Assembly (NCBI RefSeq): GCF_025147325.1
Contig: NZ_CP102262.1
Span: forward strand, 3,162,001 to 3,226,000
Direction: 5' to 3'
Length of the DNA stretch: 64,000 nt
From: Bacteroides stercoris ATCC 43183
GTDB taxonomy: Bacteria > Bacteroidota > Bacteroidia > Bacteroidales > Bacteroidaceae
Shown here: piece by piece, positions 52,642 through 63,420 of the stretch
How the letters are laid out: every line of letters begins with the position of its first letter
Position numbering within the stretch: the stretch's first letter is position 1
The notes under the pieces: generated by a model
Databases searched by the model: none
What the model saw: only the letters and a program-made list of their open reading frames with translations
What the model was told of the DNA's origin: nothing
Position numbers and translations under genes: made by a program

Positions 52642-53253
52642 TTATTTTTTGTAATAACAATAATCTTCAAAAATATGGATTACACCATTGGTAGGAAGAA
52701 TGTTGCTAGTCTTAGCCTTGCGCTGAGGAGAATGGCCATTGCTACCAGTTTCGTTCACCAAAACTTTACCTACAGCAGCCTGCCAGAGATTTTTCCACAC
52801 AGACATCGTCATCAAACCATTTTCACCCGACAGCATGGTTAATACAAACATAGCTTCTACCTGTAACTGACCATAAGAGCTATACTCACCATCTACAATG
52901 TGATAAAGCAGCATATTTTTCACGGTTTCCTTATCACATTCTGTAATAGACGCAGTACCCGGGAATACATTTTCACGATAATTAGCCATAGCGGTATTAT
53001 TCAATGCTAGATAAGTATACATCGATTCTGTTTGTGTGTAATAATCTTGCAAACCTGTATACTCAATAGCTTTAATTAATTCCGAGAAAGTTTCCTTATG
53101 ATTCTGGAAAAATTCCCAAGCAGTAACCTTTACATGAGGATCGGCTACGGATGATTCATAGTCATAGTTTTTCTGCAAATCCAAGTCGCAGCTAGCCAAT
53201 ACCAAAATTGCCCAGCATGCCAACAGTGCCTTATATAATAATGTTTTTTTCAT
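52642..53253 (-). CDS. Fasciclin-domain lipoprotein
   Basis: The 203-aa lipoprotein (MKKTLLYKALLACWAILVLA with SC following) contains a fasciclin-like fold: FSELIKAIEYTGLQDYYTQT, YTYLALNNTAMANYRENVF, KNMLLYHIVDGEYSSYGQLQ and the closing NILPTNGVIHIFEDYCYYKK. Fasciclin domains in Bacteroidetes utilisation loci are surface proteins thought to aid binding. It sits 14 bases after the SusD stop, so it belongs to that operon. Confidence 0.82.
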   Translation of the reverse strand: MKKTLLYKALLACWAILVLASCDLDLQKNYDYESSVADPHVKVTAWEFFQNHKETFSELIKAIEYTGLQDYYTQTESMYTYLALNNTAMANYRENVFPGTASITECDKETVKNMLLYHIVDGEYSSYGQLQVEAMFVLTMLSGENGLMTMSVWKNLWQAAVGKVLVNETGSNGHSPQRKAKTSNILPTNGVIHIFEDYCYYKK

Positions 53254-53267
53254 TGTTACAGTTCTTT

Positions 53268-54737
53268 TTAATTGTTACTCTTTCCATAATATTCATTCTG
53301 CACAATATTGGGATTCTCAATGATGTGAGAATAGTGGATTGGGAAAAGTTCATTACCATCCTTACACAACCCATTGATCGGTTGCATCACGGTTTTCCAT
53401 TGACCAGTACGTAACAAGTCGAACCAACGACGACCTTCGCCTGCCAATTCTACCTGACGTTCACGTAGGATATAATTAACCAGTTCATCTTCTGATGCAA
53501 AATCGTTTTCGGTCAATGTCTGTAATCCTGCACGATCGCGAATCTGCTTCACCAATTCCAAAGCTTCACCCCATTTACCCATGCGGGCACGAGCTTCTGC
53601 TTGAAGCAACATCATGTCAGAATAACGGTAAATAGGATAACCTACCTCACAAGTTTTATTCAATGAGTTACTGATATCACCCGACATATATTTGCGTAAT
53701 TCATAACCTTCCTGATAATCTTTCACGATAAAGTCTTTACGCAAGTCGCCCTTCATGTCATCAGCATTAAAAATGTCCATAAACTGATCAGACATTACCG
53801 CAGCACGGTTACCAGAACCAGAAAACCACTGATACATGTAGCTGTAACCGTTCGTACCTACTTCATCCATATTAAAATGGATCAAGAAGATAAATTCACG
53901 CGTATTATATTCATCGTTTTCCGGTGTATTATCTGAAGGCTTATTTACCAATTCCTCTGTAAACATAGTATGCCAAGCTTGCAGATTAGGTTCGAAGTCT
54001 ACAAAACGGCCGCCTTTCTTCGACTGAATAGAAGCCATTTTTTCAATGGTCTGATCAGCCAGGTTATATTCTTTCTTCCACATGTAAACATCCGCCATAA
54101 TAGCCCATACACCGCAGATTGAAATACGCTTACGTTCAAAATTCTTATTACGGTTAATCAGTTTCTCGGCTTTCTTCAAATCGGGTAAAATCACCTGATC
54201 GATAATCTCATTCTTATCGGTACGTGCTTTATAGATAGCATCAGAATACTTTTCAGTAGGTTCAGTAAACAAAGGCACATCACCCCACACACGAATGGCG
54301 TAGAAATAAGCTAAGGCACGCAAGGCATAAGCCTGACCTAAATAGTCATTACGGTCAGATACGTCAGGCATACTAATCTGAGGTACATACTTGATAGCCA
54401 GGTTAGTCTGATTAATCATCTGATAAAGATTAGTCCATCTAGCACAACTCTCATCCGTAGACATCAAATTGTTGATGACACGAGCCTGATCGGCCATTAC
54501 TGGAGCACCCGGTGCTACATTATCAGAACGGAATTCGCCCCAATAGAAATAGTTTTCACGAAGGGTAGTACGTAACAAACCATAAATTTCATTCACACCA
54601 GCTTTCGCATCGCGGGCAGTCTGCCACATCTTGTCGGCAGGAATTTCGCTCACCGGTTCTTCATCCAGAAAATCCGAACAGCTATTTAAAGACAGAGCCA
54701 AGCATATAGCTCCTACATAATATTTAATCTTATTCAT
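53268..54737 (-). CDS. susD: SusD-family outer-membrane nutrient-binding lipoprotein
   Basis: The 489-aa lipoprotein begins MNKIKYYVGAICLALSLNSC, followed by the family hallmark SDFLDEEPVSEIP. The tetratricopeptide-type core has QAYALRALAYFYAIRVWGDVPL, and the C-terminal end YRYSDMMLLQAEARARMGKW ... ILRERQVELAGEGRRWFDLL is typical of SusD/RagB. It caps the SusC channel encoded just upstream (13-base gap) and delivers oligosaccharide to it. The symbol is used as family name only; substrate is unknown. Confidence 0.95.
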   Translation of the reverse strand: MNKIKYYVGAICLALSLNSCSDFLDEEPVSEIPADKMWQTARDAKAGVNEIYGLLRTTLRENYFYWGEFRSDNVAPGAPVMADQARVINNLMSTDESCARWTNLYQMINQTNLAIKYVPQISMPDVSDRNDYLGQAYALRALAYFYAIRVWGDVPLFTEPTEKYSDAIYKARTDKNEIIDQVILPDLKKAEKLINRNKNFERKRISICGVWAIMADVYMWKKEYNLADQTIEKMASIQSKKGGRFVDFEPNLQAWHTMFTEELVNKPSDNTPENDEYNTREFIFLIHFNMDEVGTNGYSYMYQWFSGSGNRAAVMSDQFMDIFNADDMKGDLRKDFIVKDYQEGYELRKYMSGDISNSLNKTCEVGYPIYRYSDMMLLQAEARARMGKWGEALELVKQIRDRAGLQTLTENDFASEDELVNYILRERQVELAGEGRRWFDLLRTGQWKTVMQPINGLCKDGNELFPIHYSHIIENPNIVQNEYYGKSNN

Positions 54738-54750
54738 ATAGTATTCTCAA

Positions 54751-57700
54751 TTAAAAGTTAGCAGAAAATCCTAAACCAAATTCTCTCTTTCTTGGGTAAC
54801 GATAAGAATCCTTACCGATCTGTAACGGGTTCCGTGTAGAAAACTCAGGATCGAATCCGGAATAGTTGGTCCAAGTTAATGCATTGTTCACAAAAGCATA
54901 TACATTCAATTTCTTCAACATCAACTTTCTAGACCATTTTTCGGGTACATCGTATGCCAAACGAATATTCTGCAAACGAATGAAAGAAGCATCTTCCAGA
55001 TAGAAAGAGTTACCCATACGTGCGTTATTGTATTCATCGTTATACGGACGCGGATAAAGAACCTGATCACCCGGTTTCAACCACATGTTATAAATAACTT
55101 CCGGAGAAGGAGTAGTTCCAGAATATTTAAACATATTACGGTTATGTTCAGCAGCGTTGTAAATCTTACCACCCAGTGAATAATAGAAACCTAAATATAA
55201 GCTTAAGTCTTTCCAAGTCAATGTAGTATTCAAACCACCTGTAACTTCAGGCATAGCATTACCAATTACCATACGGTCGTTATCATCGATAATACCGTCA
55301 CGGCTAGCTTCAGGTTCTTCCCAATTGTAGTCACCTCCACGGAAGGGTTTACCATTCGGTAATTTCTTCTTTTGGATATTACCTTCATATACTTCTCCGT
55401 TCAACAGATATTTATATTGGAATACACCATTTTCAAATACCGGAGTCAGTTGTTCCCAGTTATCAGTAAACGCATTAGATTCATCATATGCAAATACCCC
55501 TGCATTCTTGAAGCCATAGAAGTCGCCTACCTGACCACCTTCCTGCATCCACCAGATATCACCTTCCATATAAGCCTTGCCTTCTGACAATTTCTCAATA
55601 CGGTTTACGTTACGAGAAATATTGAAAGAAGAATTCCATTTCCAATCCTTGCTACGGATAATATCACCCGATACGGCTATTTCAAAACCACGGTTGCTCA
55701 TCTCACCCACATTGGTTTTCATATAAGCAAAACCTGATTCCTTTGGTAACTGATAATTAGCCAGCAAACCATCTGTATACTTATCGTAGTAGTCGGCAGT
55801 AATCGTTAATCGGCTATTCCAGAAGTTCAAATCGAGACCTAAGTTGAACTGCTTAGTTTCTTCCCATTTCAAGTTATCTTTACCGATACGGGTAGGAATC
55901 ACACCACCGATATTATCATAAATAGAGTTCGGTGAATAAGAATAGATATAATCGTAATTACCGATTGCTTCGTTACCTGTAATACCGTAGCTTACGCGAA
56001 TCTTAGCATCTTCAAGGAATTTCTTAGAAAATTTCATGAAGTTTTCATCAGAGAAACGCCATCCCACAGATACTGAAGGGAAGTTGCCCCACTTGTTTTC
56101 TTTGGCAAATCGAGAAGAACCGTCACGACGCATATTGGCTGTGAACAAATATTTACCCTTATAGTCGTAAGTAACACGAGCAAAGACAGATGCCATAGAA
56201 TGGTTGGTCAATGTAGAGCCTGTAGCCGATAAGTCCAGATTGGCAGAAAATGCATTCATGGTATAAATAAAGTCAGTAGAAGAATTCATACCCACAAATG
56301 TTTCGTTTTCATAACGCCACTGTTGTGCACTGACACCGAGCATGGCACTGAAGTTATGACCCTTAATCTTACGAGCATAAGTGATGAAGTTTTCATTCAT
56401 CCAGTTCCAGTTCAAATAGTTATAAGAATAGCCCTTATTCTGCTTCTGCCATTCGTCAGTAATCAAACTCGGTTCGAGTTTTTTACGCTTATCCAAGTAG
56501 AAGTTCGCATTGATATTAGTTCTAAACTTCAAATACTTATTAAACTTGATTTCAAAGAATTGGAAGAAGTTTGCCTTATACGAATCTGTAAAATCTGTAG
56601 TATAGTTAATTTGAGCAATCGGATTCTTCTGACCATTAAATACACCAACTAATGATCCGTCAGGATAAACAATATTGAAATAAGGACGACGAGACAATAC
56701 AGCACTCAACAACTGACCTTCATCCAAACCTTTTTTCTTAGAGTAGGTTAATGAAATACGGCTGCCCATATTCATCCAATCTGTCGGAGAATAATCTGAG
56801 TTAATACGTGTATTCAAACGTTGGAAACCCGTATTTGAAATAATACCTTTTTCATTATAATAACCTGTATTGATGAAATACTTCAATTTCTTCGTACCAC
56901 CACCAACACTGACATCCACCTGATCTTTTTGTGCAGTAGTAGTAATCATATCCAGGTAATCATTATCTACATTAAAGAAAGCATTCAAAGGATCATCGAG
57001 AATATCAATACTTTCATTGGGTTTACCACCTCCATAGATTTCAAAATATTCCTTACGAGCGTAGTCGTAGGCCAAACGATCCTTCCGGTTAGCCTGTGCT
57101 ACCTTATGCGACAGGTTACCCCAAGAGTGATTATACTTGATATCGATACGGGGTTTGCCTTCTTGTCCACTCTTAGTAGTAATGATGATCACACCATTGG
57201 CAGAACGAGAACCGTAAATAGCCGCAGAAGCCGCATCCTTCAAGATTTCCATAGAAGTAATATCGTTCGTATTGATACCATCAATACTTTCCAAAGGCAC
57301 ACCATCTACGATATAAAGCGGAGTCACACCTTCAGCAGAGAAAGTAGAAGTACCACGAATCTTAATAGAAGAAGACTCACCCGGCTGACCAGAACCAGAA
57401 ACAACCTGTACACCGGCTGTAGTACCTTGTAATGCTTCGAATACGTTCGTAGCCATCTTCTGTTCAATCGCCTCACTAGAAATAGAAGTAATAGCACCGG
57501 TTACATCACGTTTCTTCATAGTACCATAACCTACTACAACTACTTCATTCAACAATTTGGAATCTTCTTCCAAAGTAATGTTCAGGTTCTTGTCTTTTAC
57601 GACCACTTCTTTGGTATCAAAACCAATGAAAGAAATAACCAGTGTAGCACCTTTCTTTGCGACCGTTAATGAGAAGTTACCATCCAAATCGGTAATGGTT

Positions 57701-57888
57701 CCGTTAGTAGTTCCTTTTTCCATTACGTTAGTTCCCGGCAGAGGAAATCCTGTTTTGTCTACCACTACTCCTTTCACAGCAAATCCACCTTGTGCATAAG
57801 TTGGACTAGCTAAGAAAAAGAGACACAAGAACAACAAAAGGAACGATTGAAACAACCGATCTTCTGTTCTTTTTAGTAATTTTTTCAT
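54751..57888 (-). CDS. susC: SusC-family TonB-linked outer-membrane transporter
   Basis: The protein (1045 aa from MKKLLKRTEDRLFQSFLLLF) has a signal peptide ending PTYAQG. The CarboxypepD_reg domain covers about 35-115 (VKGVVVDKTGFPLPGTNVME), then comes the TonB-box area LLNEVVVVGYGTMKKRDVTG. The plug has the SusC signature SIKIRGTSTFSAEGVTPLYIVDGVP, visible as overlapping blocks, and EILKDAASAAIYGSRSANGV. The barrel ends in KREFGLGFSANF. It imports oligosaccharides with the SusD partner. In-frame codons upstream to 57966 lie in the leader and are rejected. Confidence 0.96.
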   Translation of the reverse strand: MKKLLKRTEDRLFQSFLLLFLCLFFLASPTYAQGGFAVKGVVVDKTGFPLPGTNVMEKGTTNGTITDLDGNFSLTVAKKGATLVISFIGFDTKEVVVKDKNLNITLEEDSKLLNEVVVVGYGTMKKRDVTGAITSISSEAIEQKMATNVFEALQGTTAGVQVVSGSGQPGESSSIKIRGTSTFSAEGVTPLYIVDGVPLESIDGINTNDITSMEILKDAASAAIYGSRSANGVIIITTKSGQEGKPRIDIKYNHSWGNLSHKVAQANRKDRLAYDYARKEYFEIYGGGKPNESIDILDDPLNAFFNVDNDYLDMITTTAQKDQVDVSVGGGTKKLKYFINTGYYNEKGIISNTGFQRLNTRINSDYSPTDWMNMGSRISLTYSKKKGLDEGQLLSAVLSRRPYFNIVYPDGSLVGVFNGQKNPIAQINYTTDFTDSYKANFFQFFEIKFNKYLKFRTNINANFYLDKRKKLEPSLITDEWQKQNKGYSYNYLNWNWMNENFITYARKIKGHNFSAMLGVSAQQWRYENETFVGMNSSTDFIYTMNAFSANLDLSATGSTLTNHSMASVFARVTYDYKGKYLFTANMRRDGSSRFAKENKWGNFPSVSVGWRFSDENFMKFSKKFLEDAKIRVSYGITGNEAIGNYDYIYSYSPNSIYDNIGGVIPTRIGKDNLKWEETKQFNLGLDLNFWNSRLTITADYYDKYTDGLLANYQLPKESGFAYMKTNVGEMSNRGFEIAVSGDIIRSKDWKWNSSFNISRNVNRIEKLSEGKAYMEGDIWWMQEGGQVGDFYGFKNAGVFAYDESNAFTDNWEQLTPVFENGVFQYKYLLNGEVYEGNIQKKKLPNGKPFRGGDYNWEEPEASRDGIIDDNDRMVIGNAMPEVTGGLNTTLTWKDLSLYLGFYYSLGGKIYNAAEHNRNMFKYSGTTPSPEVIYNMWLKPGDQVLYPRPYNDEYNNARMGNSFYLEDASFIRLQNIRLAYDVPEKWSRKLMLKKLNVYAFVNNALTWTNYSGFDPEFSTRNPLQIGKDSYRYPRKREFGLGFSANF

Positions 57889-57996
57889 AACTAGAATTGT
57901 TTTTATATTGGTTAATAAATAAGGTTTTATTCTTGTGAACACAACACACAATGAATACCTGAACACACCTACACTAGCAGATGTAATTCAACCATG

Positions 57997-58004
57997 CAAA
58001 AATA
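57997..58004 (-). promoter_or_regulatory. Bacteroidetes -7 box for the susC operon
   Basis: The minus strand reads TATTTTTG about 110 bases before the SusC ATG. It would lie near the region where the hybrid regulator binds. Confidence 0.45.
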
Positions 58005-58078
58005 AATTATCTAAGTACACGTCACCCTATCCAATCGTTCGCAAGATAAGGTCTAATCATTCAAATGAGAGGCTATAA

Positions 58079-61000
58079 TCACTTCTCAGGGGGTACAGAA
58101 GGGGTATTTTGTATCTTTCGGTATTGTGTAGGAGCTACACTGAATAGTTCCTTAAAACACTTATTAAAATATTGGGGATTACCAAATCCTAAGCAATAAG
58201 CAATATCAGAAATGTTCAATTCCGAAGCATTCAACAAGAGATAAGCAGCCTTCTTCAGACGCAAATTCATGATAAAATTATTTGGCGTATGTCCCGTTAT
58301 ACCTTTTATCTTTTGGAACAAGACTGTACGTCCTACGCCCATTTCTTTAGAAAAGACATCAACCGTGAATTCCGGGTTTTCCATGTTTCTCTCCACCACT
58401 TGTATAGCTTGTTCAATGAACTTTTGGTCTAATTCGTTCGTAGCTATTTTTTCAATCTTATTATCTAATTGATGAGCATACTTATTCTGCAGCATCCTTC
58501 TTGTATTTATCAAGTTATTACACTGCATCACCAGCCTACGCATATTAAACGGTTTTACCACATAAATATCTGCACCAATTCTCAATCCTTCCAACTCTCT
58601 CTCGGGTGCACCTAAGGCAGTAAGAAGTACTACCGGAATATGGCAAGTCTCTATATTATTCTTAATCTTAGCACAGAGTTCTGTTCCTGTCATTTCAGGC
58701 ATCATAATATCCGAAATAACCAGATCCGGCTGCATAGTCTTCACCTTTTCATAGCCTTCCTTGCCATTGCAGGCAGTGTCTACCGTATACAGCGGAGAAA
58801 ATATGTCGACTAACACGGTTCTAATTTCTTCATTATCATCAATCACCAATAACTTGCAATCGGTGGTACCGCTCTCTTTCTGTGAAGTACGTACTTCTTC
58901 AACCAACGCCTCTCGCTCTTCTGAGTGATAGATATATTCTTTATTTTGTTCAGGTTCGATTCGAGCTACCGAAACGTCAAAATGAGCATCTCCCTTCTTT
59001 AAGGTGACTTGAAAACAAGAACCTTTACCTAGTTGACTTTTCACGTTTATCTCTCCTTTATGTGCCTTCACAATACCTTGAGTTAAAGCCAGTCCAATAC
59101 CCGTTCCTCCATACAGGCCGATATTCTCAACCTGATAAAAGCGTTCAAATATCTTTTGATAATCTTCTTCAGAGATACCCGCACCATTATCCGTTACAGA
59201 AAAACGACAGACCATATCTTTCTCGGTAAAGCCCAGCACAATCGTGCCACCATCGGAGGTATATTTGAAAGCATTCGACAACAAGTTATTGATTACTTTC
59301 TGCAATTGCATTCTATCTCCCCATATCATACAATGCTGCACATTCATATGTAATGAAAAAGAAATATTCCGATTAGCTGATAATTCCTTGAACAAGACAA
59401 AATGCTCCTGCAGCAAATCACAAAGATCGAATTGCGAAATCTTCAGTTTTAAAAGTCCTTGTTCCTGCTTTCTAAAATCCAACAATTCTGAAATCAGCGA
59501 TTTCAGATTTCCCGCATTCTTATGGATATTCAATAATTTGGAATAAGCGTAAGTGGATAGTTTTCCGGAATTCAGCAGCAAATCTACCTGACTTATAATC
59601 AAAGTGATAGGAGTTCGGATTTCATGAGAAATATTCGTAAAGAAACGTAATTTTGACTGATTCATTTCTTCTATATACTGCTTCTCACGCATTTCAAACT
59701 CTAACGAAGTCTTCAAAAACAGACGACGACGATGTTCACGTATCAAAATGTATAGAATTGCTAATATCGCACAAATATAGATAATGTAAGCCCACCAAGT
59801 AGCATAAAAAGGTGGAACAATGGTAATTGTAAGTGAGCGAATTACCGCTGGAAAATTCTTCAGACGAATTTCAAACTTATAATGACCAGGAGAAATATTA
59901 GTATAAGTAACATAATTACCCGAAAGAATTTCGCTCCATTCATCCTTATATCCTACCAAACGGTATTCTACCTCTCCTCCACCAATATGCAAAAAATTAT
60001 CAGTGGCAAAACCAATACTAAACACATCTTGAGTATAATCTAGACAAATTTCGTCAGTATAAGCAAATGCTTCGGACAAAATGCCGGTTTCGTCTCCAGT
60101 TATAATCTCCTGATTGTTTATATACAATTGCGTCAGATTCAGATCATATATTTTGGGAGGATAATACAAATTATTCTCTCGGATGGCAATCATACCCGTA
60201 GTACCACCGATATAAATATTCTCATCACGAGATACCTGCAACGATTTCCGGTTTACTAAAGTCAACGGGAATCCGGTCTTCGAATTAAAATTAATAATCT
60301 TACCGGTACGCTTATCCAACATAGACAACCCGTGTCCGGTACCAATCAGCAAATTGCCGGAAGGAGTCTCCGCCAAATCACGAATATTATTTCCTGAAAG
60401 CTGATAATCTGGTGTATGCAAATGAAATTGGCTGTCTTTTTTATCCAACAGGAATAATCCTTTTCCATGCGTACCTATCCAAATATCTCCATATCGGTCC
60501 TCATAAATAACATTCACCAAAAGTTTTTGAGATCGTACCTCCTTATCCAAACGGATACAATAAGTCTGAAAACTCCGTTTTTTAATATCATAAGCCATAC
60601 ATCCTTCGGCTGCAGCAAACCATAGCCGCTGCTTGGAATCCAATAAAAGGGTATTGTAATTATGAGTAAACAACTCGTCTTCATGAAACAAGATATCGGT
60701 TTTCTTTGTCAACTTATCCAAACTGGCTACCGCCGACGTGGTACCTACATACAATTTCTGCGGTGTATCTGCCAAGGCAAACAAGGCATCACCTACAATG
60801 CTGGCTTGCGAATCGTTCAAGGTAAACTGTTCATTCCTATGGGTTTCCAAATGAAAACAATTCAATTTGTTGGTAAAATCGGCTGCAATTCACAAACAAT
60901 TATAAGCCTCATCATACACAATATCTTTCAGATAATCGGTACTAAAACGATGTCCTGTAAGGGAATTAAAATGTTGAAACGTATTGTAACGAGGCTGATA

Positions 61001-62077
61001 CATATCCAATCCTCCACCTTCAGTACATATCCAGATATTTCCAGCTCTATCTTCAGCCATCGCTCCCACTACCGGGAATGACAAACCTTTCTCTGAAGCA
61101 TAAAAATGTATATAGTGCTGAAACGCGGGAGAAAAATAATTAACTCCTCCCCAATACGTTCCAATCCACACCGTACCTTGTTTATCGGTATACAGAGAGG
61201 TTACTGAGCGGTTAGACATAGAACCTATTTTAGTAGGATTAGGTTGATAGTAAGATACGGTTCCTGATTTTACATCAATCTTACTCAAACCACTACGATA
61301 GCCCACCCATATGTTTCCTTCTAAATCTTGACACAAAGCTCTGGCCATATCGTCGTGCGCGTAGGTCTGTAACAGACTACCAGCCAGGTTAAAACAAACA
61401 ACACCATGTTCTTGCGCACCTACCCAAATATTCCGGTCATTTCCTTGCATCACCTTTAATACTTTGATATCGGGCAACTGAAGAGTAGCTTTACCGCAGG
61501 AGTCAACCTGCACTACGCCTTTATCTTTTAAAGCAATCCACAAAGAACCGTCCATACCTTCCACCATAGATGAACCGGTATCAGCCAATTGAAGGTCTTC
61601 GTACATCCGCTGCAAACGCTTGGAATGCTTATCATATAAAAACAGTTTTCCACCTTCTACCACCCATACACCGTGTTTTCCCTTGGCTAAAGTAGCAGGA
61701 GCAGTAACGGGTAACAAATAATATTTTTCTGTATTTAAATCGAATTGAAAAATACCGGTGGAAGACAATAAGAACAAACTTCCCTGACCGTCTTCTATCA
61801 TCTGACTAACATATAGATTACCATAACTGACAGAATCGTTGTGAAAATGATTATAAACCTTAATTTGATTACCATCATAACAGTTCAAGCCATCCAACGT
61901 AGCAATCCACATGCGAGATTTCTCATCCTGACAGATATCACTGACTGTTATCTGAGACAAACCGTCCTCCACTCCCAAAGTATTAAACTTATACTCTTGA
62001 GCGTTAATCGGAGATACCCAAAAGAAGAACAATATCTGAATCAATAAATGATATACAAGTAACCAACATTTCAACAT
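58079..62077 (-). pseudogene. Hybrid two-component system regulator, interrupted by an in-frame TGA
   Basis: Read through one TGA (60890-60892, codon 396), the frame from MLKCWLLVYHLLIQILFFFW to the stop at 58079 encodes a complete hybrid regulator of about 1332 codons. It has a signal or anchor, two periplasmic propellers made of Reg_prop repeats (SRMWIATLDGLNCYDG, GDIWIGTHGKGLF), a Y_Y_Y domain, a membrane helix near codon 760 (WWAYIIYICAILAILYILI) and HisKA with FFTNISHEIRTPITLI near 812. HATPase_c, a receiver with LLVIDDNEEIRT and a C-terminal AraC-type DNA-binding domain (YCLGFGNPQYFNKCFKELF) follow. It should sense oligosaccharide and activate the susC operon. At the TGA the context CL-stop-IA matches the propeller word LWIA, so TGG to TGA is likely. 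Confidence 0.85.
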
Positions 62078-62116
62078 AACAAGACCTAAGGTTTGTAACA
62101 CACCCCAATTGCGACA

Positions 62117-62124
62117 CAAAAATA
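62117..62124 (-). promoter_or_regulatory. Bacteroidetes -7 box for the hybrid regulator
   Basis: The minus strand reads TATTTTTG, 39 bases before the ATG at 62075-62077. Confidence 0.5.
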
Positions 62125-62172
62125 GTACTTTTTATAATATCTACAAAAAAGAAAAAAGAGGCCATCTCAAAA

Positions 62173-62971
62173 TGAAGTGCACCCCAAAAGTTAGACACCA
62201 AACTTTTGAGATGTTTTTTATGAAGTACGGTTATGAACAACGGCTCATCATTGTTAGCCGGGTAAAACAAGAAGAAGCAATAGCTCACTTATTGAGAGAG
62301 TGTCATATCAATAAAACTCAGATATTGACATGGGTGAGAATGTGGGACAAATATGGCCGTTCCGAACTGGAACAACAACCACATTGCCGCCCTACGGTTC
62401 AATTAAAGGAAGAAGTCGTACATTTAATATTAGAAAAAGGTGTATCTTTGGCCCATATAAGAGTAGAATACAGAATTGACAAGACGGTACTACAACGCCG
62501 GGGCAGCACAGTACGCAAGTATGGTTATGAGGCTCTTAAACCGTCCAAACGCCGAGGAGACCACTGAAAAACCCTATGAGACGCCCAAAGAAAAAAGAAC
62601 CGCAAACTGAACTTGAGAAGCTTCAGGCTGAAAATCTCCGTCTGAAAGCGAAGAACGTACTATTTAAAAAAGCGAAGGCCTTAGTCGAGGCAAAGAAAGG
62701 CCAAGCACTTCTAAATGGGCGCGGACCATCGACAAACTAAGATCGGATTATCCTCTTGACTTGCTATTGGAGTAAAGAAAGATGGCTCGTTCAGTGTTCT
62801 ATTACCATCTAAAGCGCCTTAAAACCGCTGACAGGTATGCTAATCGATTAAACTGATTTTTCATGAGCATAAGGAACGCTATGGCTATCCTCGTGTGACA
62901 ACGGAGATGCATAACCGTAGTTTTATGTTAAACAGACTTACGAGTGACTTGTGGCTTAAAAGCCAAATACG
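62173..62971 (+). mobile_element. Degenerate IS3-family element (IS150-like), truncated
   Basis: The left terminus TGAAGTGCACCCCAAAAGTT is typical of this group. It is followed by an OrfA-like frame, a broken leucine-rich linker (TELEKLQAENLRLKAKNVLF) and scraps of the transposase (MARSVFYYHLKRLKTADRYA; HEHKERYGYPRVTTEMHNRS) in shifting frames with stops. The sequence ends at 62971 where ISL3-type copy 4 begins; the catalytic DDE part and right terminus are missing. Confidence 0.8.
62220..62567 (+). pseudogene. IS3-family OrfA-like DNA-binding protein (frameshifted end)
   Basis: The frame from MKYGYEQRLIIVSRVKQEEA carries two helix-turn-helix units (INKTQILTWVRMWDKYGRSE and VSLAHIRVEYRIDKTVLQRR) as in IS150-type OrfA. 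It stops after KPSKRRGDH, while the expected continuation MRRPKKKEPQTELEKLQ lies just downstream in another frame (62577 onward). One small insertion or deletion has broken it. Confidence 0.75.
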
Positions 62972-63116
62972 GGGTCAGTCCGAAAACCCTTTGGGTATGT
63001 TATGTTAATAGACTAAAGTAATCTATCTTTGCTGTCATATTTTCAAAACAACAATCTAATGAATTCCAATCACAACCTACAATAAGTTACTCCGAGTCAT
63101 CTTTCCCGAAGTTTTA

Positions 63117-63419
63117 ATGGAGTATTTCGATATCTCCGGTTGGCATGACGACTCTGTCAAAATCGAGGTCTGGCTTGATGAAAAACACTACTTGGAACGT
63201 TCCGATTACAAGAGTGGAACTGTGATTTCGCATGGCTCTACTGGTGAGAAAGTTATTCAGGACTTTCCTCTTTGCGGCAAGCCTGTTTATCTCCACGTAA
63301 GACATTATCGCTGGTATGACAAAACTACCGGGGAAACATTTTCCTATACCTACGATGATCTTACAGCCGAAGGAACGAAACTTACTCCCGAGTTCGTTGC
63401 TTTTCTAAAAGAAGATTAA
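63117..63419 (+). CDS. IS transposase N-terminal region protein (copy 4)
   Basis: The 100-aa frame from MEYFDISGWHDDSVKIEVWL holds the family segment IQDFPLCGKPVYLHVRHYRW and ends FVAFLKED just after CTTTTCTAAAAG (63400-63411). Relatives begin about 15 residues earlier. The upstream codons (TTYNKLLRVIFPEVL) are in frame but lack an ATG, so the start may be non-ATG or damaged. Confidence 0.75.
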   Translation: MEYFDISGWHDDSVKIEVWLDEKHYLERSDYKSGTVISHGSTGEKVIQDFPLCGKPVYLHVRHYRWYDKTTGETFSYTYDDLTAEGTKLTPEFVAFLKED

Positions 63420-63420
63420 A

